A stretch of 64,000 nucleotides of DNA. It comes from Bacillus carboniphilus (GTDB lineage Bacteria; Bacillota; Bacilli; Bacillales; JC228). The notes beneath the pieces are model-generated. The model saw only the letters and a list, made by a program, of their open reading frames with translations. It was not told the DNA's origin and searched no databases. How positions within the stretch are numbered: position 1 is the stretch's first letter; each line of letters starts with the position of its first letter. Of the stretch, positions 57,945 to 64,000 are shown in pieces. Made by a program: the position numbers and the translations under genes. Location of the stretch: contig NZ_BAAADJ010000023.1 of assembly GCF_039522365.1 (NCBI RefSeq), positions 1 to 64,000 on the forward strand. The letters run 5' to 3'.

Positions 57945-58265
57945 ATGAACGAAATAAAAACATCAGAAGAATTTAAGAACTATTTACAAAAAGAGAACAG
58001 ATTCCTATTACTAAAGCATAGCTCTACATGCCCGATTAGTCATCAAGCTTATGTAGAAGTTGAAAAATATGAAAACACAGGAGTTAGTGTCCCCATTATG
58101 TATCTTGTTGTCCAGACATCAAGAGACTTGTCTAATTCTATTGCCCAAGAATATGAAGTAAAACATGAATCCCCACAAGCCCTTTTCTTTGAGAATGGAA
58201 AGGTAAAGGGTCATATGTCGCATTGGGATATTACGTCAACTCAACTAAAGGATTTGTTAAAATAA
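57945..58265 (+). CDS. ytxJ: Bacillithiol system redox-active protein YtxJ
   Basis: 106 residues, thioredoxin-like fold with STCPIS active-site Cys (monothiol). YtxJ-family proteins are proposed to reduce bacillithiol-mixed disulfides. ATG follows AAAGGAG. Downstream of ytxH; the hairpin at 57821 lies between them. Confidence 0.85.
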   Translation: MNEIKTSEEFKNYLQKENRFLLLKHSSTCPISHQAYVEVEKYENTGVSVPIMYLVVQTSRDLSNSIAQEYEVKHESPQALFFENGKVKGHMSHWDITSTQLKDLLK

Positions 58266-58435
58266 AAAATTTTTTGTAACAGGCTTCAAGCCCTATCATA
58301 TAATGCTTTATTATACTTTAGTGCTTAAAAGCGTTTAATTATTAAAGATTTTTTTCGTGACATTTCGATTTCCATCCCTTATAATGAGCCTAACTTTAAT
58401 AATTGATACTACTAGGGTAGGAGGAGACGTAAGAG

Positions 58436-59515
58436 ATGAGCAATAGAGAGTTAGAAGAACTTAGAGACCAGGTAAGTGAAATAAATCTTCAATTACTTAA
58501 ACTTATTAATCAGCGTGGGAGAATTGCCCAAGAAATTGGAAAGGTCAAAGAAACACAGGGTGTAAATCGATACGATCCTGTACGTGAAAGAGCCATGCTA
58601 GATGAATTATTACAGCATCATGATGGCCCTTTTGAACCATTAACGATTCAACATATCTTTAAAGAAATTTTTAAAGCAAATCTTGAACTTCAAGAAGATG
58701 ATCATCGGAAGGCTTTACTAGTATCAAGAAAGAAAAAGCCTGAGGATACAATCGTCCAAATTAAAGGAGAACAAATCGGGAATGGAACACCTGCCTTTAT
58801 TTTTGGCCCTTGCGCTGTAGAGTCGTATGAACAAGTCGCAGAAGTGGCAAGAACCGTAAAAGCAAAAGGCTTGAAGCTATTGCGTGGTGGGGCTTTTAAA
58901 CCTAGAACATCTCCCTACGATTTTCAAGGGTTGGGCTTTGATGGTCTGAAAATTTTAAAAAGAGTGGCAGATGAATTTGATTTAGCTGTTATTAGTGAAA
59001 TCGTAAACCCAAATGATGTTGAAAAGGCATTAGACTACATCGATGTGATTCAAATTGGTGCACGTAATATGCAAAACTTTGAATTATTAAAGGCAGCTGG
59101 TCAAGTTGATAAGCCCGTTCTACTCAAGCGAGGTTTATCCGCTACTTTAGATGAATTCGTAAATGCAGCTGAATACATTATGGCACAAGGAAATGGTAAT
59201 ATTATTCTTTGTGAAAGAGGGATTCGTACGTATGAGAAAGCTACTCGAAATACATTAGATATCTCAGCAGTACCAATTCTAAAACAAGAAACTCATCTAC
59301 CTGTTTTTGTAGATGTCACACACTCAACTGGTAGAAGAGATTTATTGTTACCGACAGCTAAAGCAGCCTTAGCAATTGGTGCTGACGGTGTGATGGCTGA
59401 GGTTCACCCAGATCCAGCAGTGGCACTATCTGATTCCGCACAACAAATGGATTTCAATCAATTTGACGCATTTATGGAAGAGATTGAAAAAACTCTACAT
59501 TTGCAAAAAGTTTAA
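58436..59515 (+). CDS. aroA: Bifunctional 3-deoxy-7-phosphoheptulonate synthase / chorismate mutase
   Basis: 359 residues (B. subtilis AroA 358). N-terminal chorismate mutase (about 1-90; helices with [16 protein letters not shown]), then a DAHP synthase TIM barrel with [30 protein letters not shown] and CERGIRTY. Catalyses the first committed step of aromatic amino acid synthesis with feedback by chorismate/prephenate through the mutase domain. ATG follows AGGAGG. Called aroG in some species. Confidence 0.94.
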   Translation: MSNRELEELRDQVSEINLQLLKLINQRGRIAQEIGKVKETQGVNRYDPVRERAMLDELLQHHDGPFEPLTIQHIFKEIFKANLELQEDDHRKALLVSRKKKPEDTIVQIKGEQIGNGTPAFIFGPCAVESYEQVAEVARTVKAKGLKLLRGGAFKPRTSPYDFQGLGFDGLKILKRVADEFDLAVISEIVNPNDVEKALDYIDVIQIGARNMQNFELLKAAGQVDKPVLLKRGLSATLDEFVNAAEYIMAQGNGNIILCERGIRTYEKATRNTLDISAVPILKQETHLPVFVDVTHSTGRRDLLLPTAKAALAIGADGVMAEVHPDPAVALSDSAQQMDFNQFDAFMEEIEKTLHLQKV

Positions 59516-59521
59516 GTATTG

Positions 59522-59551
59522 AAAGGGGTCTCAGTTGAGGCTCCTTTTTTT
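59522..59551 (+). terminator. Terminator of aroA
   Basis: AAAGGGGTCTC / GAGGCTCCTTT (11 bp, two G-U), AGTT loop, T7. Confidence 0.87.
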
Positions 59552-59616
59552 AGGAAAGTTTTAGTTAATGCTATCTAGTAAAGATTGCTGATATTTGCAC
59601 TCATAGTTTAACTGCA

Positions 59617-59781
59617 GTTGATTGGAGTGGAAGGTGCTTGACTCATTTCCACTGCCCTGAAGAAATACATGGAAGCAGTGGAAAGTGGGAAGAAGGGACA
59701 AGGGAGACCCCGCAGGAGCGATAGCGACGAGGAGGCTCCCGGACCGCCCGCGGAAAGCAAGCACCTGCAACGGAAATCAAC
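59617..59781 (-). repeat. Foldback intergenic repeat, copy 3 (reverse orientation)
   Basis: 165 bp, inverted relative to copies 1 and 2. Core nearly identical to copy 1 (CCGCGGGCGG instead of CCGCAGGCGG), plus the GCAGTGG hairpin module of copy 2. It lies between the aroA terminator and ccpA promoter. With copy 2 it brackets ytxGHJ-aroA. Confidence 0.87.
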
Positions 59782-59911
59782 GAACTCAATTTAAACTTAC
59801 CAACTAGTGTCCAAATGCAACAAAGTATGTGATATTAGCGAAGTGAAATCAGCGAAATATAAAGAGTTGAATAATAAATAGTTACGTTTTGTTGAAATAT
59901 CATATGAATCG

Positions 59912-59940
59912 TTGCGGCTTGTAAATTCCTGTCGTATGAT
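59912..59940 (+). promoter_or_regulatory. Sigma-A promoter of ccpA
   Basis: TTGCGG, 17 nt, TATGAT, about 70 nt before the ccpA start. The -35 half is only a partial match. Confidence 0.6.
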
Positions 59941-60013
59941 ATAGAGAAGATAAATGGATGAATAATCATTGAATAACAAAAAATAGAAGCAACGGTGCAA
60001 GGAGTTGAGTGAA

Positions 60014-61012
60014 ATGAATGTAACGATTTATGACGTAGCTAGAGAAGCGAATGTTTCAATGGCTACCGTTTCTAGGGTAGTAAATGGTAATCCAAATGTA
60101 AAACCAACGACCCGAAAAAAAGTATTAGAAGTAATTGAGCGGCTTGGCTATAGACCAAATGCAGTTGCACGTGGTCTAGCTAGTAAAAAAACAACAACTG
60201 TGGGTGTAATTATCCCGGATATCTCCAGTATCTTCTTTGCAGAGCTTGCAAGAGGAATTGAAGATATTGCGACAATGTATAAGTATAATATCCTCTTAAG
60301 TAACTCGGATCAAAATCCCGATAAAGAAGTACATCTTCTTCAAACCATGTTAGGGAAACAGGTTGATGGGATCGTTTTTATGAGTGGACATGTTACTGAG
60401 GAACACGTGAGAGAGTTTGAATTATCTTCTGTTCCAATTGTTTTGGCAGGTTCTATTGAGGAGCAAGGCAAAATCCCATCCGTTAATATCGATTATGAGT
60501 TAGCTACATATGATGCCGTGAACAGTTTTATTGAGAGTGGACATAAAAAGATTGCATTCTTAGTAGGTCCATTAAGAGAACCTATTAACGCAGAGAAAAA
60601 ACTAGTAGGATATAAAAATGCTTTAAAAGATGCTGGGATTGATTACAATGAGGACTATGTGATTGAGGGAGACTACGCATACGATTCTGGATTAGAGGCT
60701 ATTGAAAGGCTAATGGATTCATCCAATCCTCCAACTGCCATTTTTGTAGGTGCTGATGAAATGGCTTTAGGTGTCATCCATGGAGCAAGAGATAAAGGAA
60801 TCAAAGTTCCAGAAGAACTCGAGGTTATTAGTTCGGATAATACTCGTTTATCCCAAATGGTTCGGCCACAGTTGACCACAGTGGTGCAGCCCCTATACGA
60901 TATTGGGGCAGTAGCAATGCGGTTATTAACGAAGCTAATGAACAATGAGCAAGTAGATGAGCAAACGGTTATTTTGCCACATAGAATTGAAAAACGTCAA
61001 TCAACTAAGTAA
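60014..61012 (+). CDS. ccpA: Catabolite control protein A
   Basis: 332 residues (B. subtilis 334). LacI/GalR-family regulator: N-terminal [23 protein letters not shown] with hinge region [19 protein letters not shown], then a periplasmic-binding-like sensor domain. With HPr-Ser-P it binds cre sites and governs carbon catabolite repression and activation. I use ATG 60014 after AAGGAG; the frame opens at 60005. Likely represses the neighbouring acu/acs genes. Confidence 0.97.
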   Translation: MNVTIYDVAREANVSMATVSRVVNGNPNVKPTTRKKVLEVIERLGYRPNAVARGLASKKTTTVGVIIPDISSIFFAELARGIEDIATMYKYNILLSNSDQNPDKEVHLLQTMLGKQVDGIVFMSGHVTEEHVREFELSSVPIVLAGSIEEQGKIPSVNIDYELATYDAVNSFIESGHKKIAFLVGPLREPINAEKKLVGYKNALKDAGIDYNEDYVIEGDYAYDSGLEAIERLMDSSNPPTAIFVGADEMALGVIHGARDKGIKVPEELEVISSDNTRLSQMVRPQLTTVVQPLYDIGAVAMRLLTKLMNNEQVDEQTVILPHRIEKRQSTK

Positions 61013-61016
61013 TAGT

Positions 61017-61052
61017 TAGCCGTAGATCCATGCATCTACGGCTATATTTTTA
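61017..61052 (+). terminator. Terminator of ccpA
   Basis: TAGCCGTAGAT and ATCTACGGCTA (11 bp) followed by TATTTTT. The acuC stop codon is at the T-run. Confidence 0.85.
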
Positions 61053-62231
61053 AACAGATTCTCTTTCCTCATAATTAGATCGAATGGGATAGAGTGCTTT
61101 TTCCAATGTTCGCTTATTTTTTTCAGTGATTTCTGCTTTTCTTGGAATGGGTGTATACGAACCTGGTGGATCCATCCATGTACTAGGCAATGTAACAGGA
61201 GATTTGTCCTGCCATTTCTCAACCCAGCTCTTGGGAAGCCGATCAGAATGGATTTTGTCCAATTGATCTGTCATGGTCAACCAGATTAACGACCACGCTC
61301 TTGGTACGACTCGCCATATGTCATATCCACCGCCACCTACTGCAATCCATCTACCATTACAATACTGTTCGGCTACTTTCTTGGCGAGCTGAGGAATACG
61401 TTTGTAAATATTCATGGTTCCACATAAATGGGTAAGGGGATCGTGGAAGTGGGCATCTACTCCATTTTGAGTAATGATAATATCTGGCTTAAAAAACTCG
61501 GCCACTTCTGTAAGTGATTTTTCATACATATCGAGCCATGATTCGTCTTCTGTAAAAGCATCAACTGGGATATTAAATGAAGTCCCATAGCCTTTACCTT
61601 GGCCACGCTCATGAACTTCTCCAGTACCAGGGAATAAATATCTCCCTGTTTCATGTATAGACAAGGTGCAAACATTTGGCTCATCGTAAAAAGACCATTG
61701 TACTCCGTCTCCATGATGAGCATCTGTATCCACGTATAATACGCGAGCATTATATTTCTTTAAGAGATAGGCAATCGCAACTGAGCTATCGTTATACACA
61801 CAAAAACCAGATGCCTTCCCTCTAAAACCGTGGTGTAAACCACCACCTAAGTGGATGGCGTGTTTATAGTCCCCACTCATGACAGCATCTACTGCCGAAA
61901 GAGCTCCACCGACAATAAAAGCACTTGCATCATGCATATTTGGAAACATGGGAGTATCATCGGTTCCAAGCCCAAACTCTTCAGCTCTGGATGCTTCTAA
62001 TTGACCGATACTTGCCAGTTTAACGGCTTCTATATAGGAAGGTGTATGGATATAAGCAATCTCCTCATCCGTTGCTTTACGAGGTTTTCGGATATCTGCA
62101 GTATCAAGAGCTTGAATTTCTTTTAATAGATCTATGGTTAACGTTAATCGAAATTGATTAAAGGGGTGGTTATTCCCAAATGCGTATTGTAGTAAATCGT
62201 CTGAAAAAATAAAAAGAGAATCTTTACTCAT
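61050..62231 (-). CDS. acuC: Lysine deacetylase AcuC
   Basis: 393 residues, class I histone-deacetylase fold. Zn-binding and catalytic residues in DTDAHHGDG, GGGLHHGFRGKASGFC and the C-terminal GGGYD. AcuC removes the acetyl group from AcsA, reactivating it. ATG 62231 (MSKDSLFI) after GGGAG; the frame extends to 62294. Overlaps acuB by 8 bp. Confidence 0.93.
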   Translation of the reverse strand: MSKDSLFIFSDDLLQYAFGNNHPFNQFRLTLTIDLLKEIQALDTADIRKPRKATDEEIAYIHTPSYIEAVKLASIGQLEASRAEEFGLGTDDTPMFPNMHDASAFIVGGALSAVDAVMSGDYKHAIHLGGGLHHGFRGKASGFCVYNDSSVAIAYLLKKYNARVLYVDTDAHHGDGVQWSFYDEPNVCTLSIHETGRYLFPGTGEVHERGQGKGYGTSFNIPVDAFTEDESWLDMYEKSLTEVAEFFKPDIIITQNGVDAHFHDPLTHLCGTMNIYKRIPQLAKKVAEQYCNGRWIAVGGGGYDIWRVVPRAWSLIWLTMTDQLDKIHSDRLPKSWVEKWQDKSPVTLPSTWMDPPGSYTPIPRKAEITEKNKRTLEKALYPIRSNYEERESV

Positions 62232-62865
62232 TTTGCAGCTCCCAGGTGTACGGTAATAGAACATCAAACCCTCTATCTTTAAGAGTTTGTACAATTGCTG
62301 TAGGGTTCATGGTTTGTACTCGAAAGACTAATATCTTATAAGATTCGTTCTGTTGATAAGGATTTACTAATACGCTTTGAATATTAACGTTATGCTCACT
62401 AATGATCGCTGTAACTTTAGCTAACATTCCTGATCGATGAGGGACTTTCACCTCAATTTTTGAACCTGGTTGAAGTGCACCGGTTAATTGCAAAAAGGTA
62501 TACAGTATATCTGTTTCTGTTACAATTCCAACCAGTTTCTCATCTGAAACGATAGGAATACAACTAATTCTATTCTCGTAGAAAAGACTAGCTACTTCCT
62601 CCACAAAATCTAATGGGTGAGCTGTAATTACATCCTCTGTCATCATTTCTTGAATAGATGTATGACGTGTACGACTGTTTATAGAATCAATTGAAAGAGC
62701 ACCTCTAATATCCCGGTCACTAATGATTCCAACTACATGCCTATTGGAATCAATAATAGGGATATGTCTGATGGTCTTTGCGTTCATCAACTCGATAGCA
62801 TCATGTATCAAATCTTCCGGAGAAAGTGTCCAAACCTCTCGACGCATTACTTCTTCAACAATCAT
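62224..62865 (-). CDS. acuB: CBS-ACT domain protein AcuB
   Basis: 213 residues. Two CBS domains (about 1-130) followed by an ACT-like domain (about 135-205, KVPHRSGMLAKVTAIISEHN). Role in acetoin/acetate use is uncertain; may bind an adenosyl ligand. ATG 62865 after GGGGTG; the GTG 3 codons earlier overlaps that site. Part of acuABC. Confidence 0.9.
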   Translation of the reverse strand: MIVEEVMRREVWTLSPEDLIHDAIELMNAKTIRHIPIIDSNRHVVGIISDRDIRGALSIDSINSRTRHTSIQEMMTEDVITAHPLDFVEEVASLFYENRISCIPIVSDEKLVGIVTETDILYTFLQLTGALQPGSKIEVKVPHRSGMLAKVTAIISEHNVNIQSVLVNPYQQNESYKILVFRVQTMNPTAIVQTLKDRGFDVLLPYTWELQNE

Positions 62866-62888
62866 TTTATTCACCCCATAAGTAGAAT

Positions 62889-63521
62889 TTAATACATAAA
62901 ACGATTCTTAAATCTGAGTTGATCAAATCTTTGAATGGAGTCAACATCCACTCTTTTTCCGATACGTGCCATAAGACAGTTCGCTGGATGAGAACTAATC
63001 TCGGGATCGTCAGTTGCATACCACTCTAACCCACCAGCATTCATCATTTTTTCCATGACTTTTCGATATTCCCAAACATTTAATCCTGTTCCTTTTAAAT
63101 CCCAGTGCCAGTAATACTCAGTCGTTATAATAATATAATCTTCCATGGCATCATCCATCATGGATACTTTGAGGAGGTTTTTACCAACAGAGGCACCACG
63201 AAACTCAGGAATGACTTCAATGGCTCCTAATTCAATTAAATTTTCCATATTTCCTTCTGACCACCGTTCAAGTGGGTCCGGGTACAAGTAAGTTACGTAT
63301 CCAACAATGACATGTTCTTTTCTTGCTATAATAATTCGACCTTCAGGAAGTGCAGCGATTTCAATGAGTGCTTTATGTTGCTGATTCGAGGGTCTAAACG
63401 ATGTTAAATCCTCATGAAACTCATAGGATGCTAGTTTATCTGCAGAAATGGGCCCTTCAATTAGAAGAGTTCCATTCCGTGTTTTAAGTTCCATTGCATT
63501 AAACGTCTTTTGATGATTCAT
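62889..63521 (-). CDS. acuA: Protein N-acetyltransferase AcuA
   Basis: 210 residues, GNAT fold: central VIPEFRGASVGKNLL carries the acetyl-CoA pyrophosphate loop (R-G-x-x-V/I-G-K). AcuA acetylates the active-site Lys of AcsA, switching it off. The start ATG is preceded by GGTGGTGAAGGA. First gene of acuABC, divergent from acsA. Confidence 0.92.
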   Translation of the reverse strand: MNHQKTFNAMELKTRNGTLLIEGPISADKLASYEFHEDLTSFRPSNQQHKALIEIAALPEGRIIIARKEHVIVGYVTYLYPDPLERWSEGNMENLIELGAIEVIPEFRGASVGKNLLKVSMMDDAMEDYIIITTEYYWHWDLKGTGLNVWEYRKVMEKMMNAGGLEWYATDDPEISSHPANCLMARIGKRVDVDSIQRFDQLRFKNRFMY

Positions 63522-63584
63522 TCCTTCACCACCTAGTTGGCTAGCCTATTAGTTTATATCGTTACTTTTATGATAACGAAAAAA

Positions 63585-63598
63585 ATAAAGCGTTTACA
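63585..63598. promoter_or_regulatory. Candidate cre site between acuA and acsA
   Basis: The reverse strand reads TGTAAACGCTTTAT, matching most of the CcpA consensus TGWAANCGNTNWCA but not its last CA. It lies between the divergent acuA and acsA starts, both reported CcpA targets in B. subtilis. Confidence 0.55.
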
Positions 63599-63725
63599 AA
63601 GTATTTTATCATTGTTTTACTAAAAATAATAAGCCCCATAGAAAAAGAATTTAAAAAATTGAGAACAATCATACTTTATATTATAATAATAATAGATTCG
63701 GAATGAATGAAGGAGGAGAAATGAT

Positions 63726-64000
63726 TTGAAAGTGGAAGCGCTGCCAGTCATTAAGGGGAATAACAATCTAGATAACTATGAAACTACAGTAGAGAAATTT
63801 GATTGGAAAGAAGCTGAAAAAGCCTTTACTTGGCATGAAACGGGAAAAGTGAATTTAGCTTATGAAGCGATTGACCGACATGCTGAATCCTTCAGAAAAA
63901 ATAAAGTGGCTCTTTATTATAAAGACCCGAAACGAAATGAAAAATATACATTTAAAGAAATGAAAGATTTGTCCAATCAAGCGGCAAATGCATTGAAAGC
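63726..64000 (+). CDS. acsA: Acetyl-CoA synthetase, N-terminal part
   Basis: Partial gene running off the window. The 91 visible residues (MKVEALPVIKG ... TWHETGKVNLAYEAIDRH ... ALYYKD) match the N-terminus of B. subtilis AcsA. TTG start after GGAGGAG. AcsA makes acetyl-CoA from acetate, and is regulated by AcuA/AcuC acetylation encoded upstream. Confidence 0.9.
   Translation, partial: MKVEALPVIKGNNNLDNYETTVEKFDWKEAEKAFTWHETGKVNLAYEAIDRHAESFRKNKVALYYKDPKRNEKYTFKEMKDLSNQAANALK

Overview
This 64 kb window is a chromosomal segment of an AT-rich, endospore-forming Bacillaceae species. The gene set and order follow the yt* region of Bacillus subtilis closely (ytkD, ytlDCA, ytmAB, pckA, metK, asnB, ytoA, ytpAB, ytqBA, ytzC, yttB, leuS ... 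ytlPQR, ytmP, trmB, ytnP, ytoP ... sftA, murC, ampS, ytxGHJ, aroA, ccpA, acuCBA, acsA). Strong Shine-Dalgarno sites, many TTG/GTG starts, an S-box, a Leu T-box, sigma-B/D/H-type promoters and a Cse60 sporulation protein all fit that group. Names are homology calls made from memory of the families, not from searches. No rRNA, tRNA, prophage, complete insertion sequence or CRISPR array was seen.

Layout. 0-5.5 kb: the 3' end of a group II intron abuts a lipoprotein gene; then ytkD (Nudix), the ytlDCA ABC importer and ytmAB. 5.5-12 kb: a foldback repeat, pckA with a CcpN-like operator, a DCC-family gene, metK under a SAM riboswitch, and asnB. 12-18.5 kb: C39-like peptidase, ytoA, the ytpA-ytpB lysophospholipid/sesquarterpene pair, a luciferase-like oxidoreductase, ytqB-ytqA (tRNA wobble uridine modification), ytzC and a tiny gene that seems to need a -1 frameshift. 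18.5-30.7 kb: a 52-bp tandem hairpin array, yttB, T-box leuS, ytwF, a FetAB-like metal exporter, cse60/ytfP, ytgP (MurJ), ytzG, a second 52-bp hairpin array and ytzE. 30.7-45 kb: ythPQ ABC exporter, pepV, dat, a cysteine synthase, ytlPQR, ytmP, ytzH, trmB, ytnP, ytzB, ytoP, a DUF84 NTPase, ytoQ and a lipoprotein. 45-56 kb: a sigma-D-driven chemoreceptor, an orphan PTS IIC-like protein, ytpP, ytpQ, sftA, a nicotinate phosphoribosyltransferase, murC and ampS. 56-64 kb: ytxGHJ (dual sigma-H/sigma-B promoters) and aroA between two inverted copies of the foldback repeat, then ccpA, acuCBA and the start of acsA.

How the genes work together. Central carbon control is prominent: pckA, ccpA, and the acetyl-CoA synthetase acsA with its acetylation/deacetylation operon acuABC, with a candidate cre site between acuA and acsA. 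Translation and RNA modification form a second theme (leuS, ytqAB, trmB, ytzG, thpR). Envelope and division functions include murC, MurJ and SftA. The least explained content is intergenic: two tandem arrays with the same 52-bp period but unrelated sequence, whose stems carry compensatory changes, and three copies of a modular foldback element.
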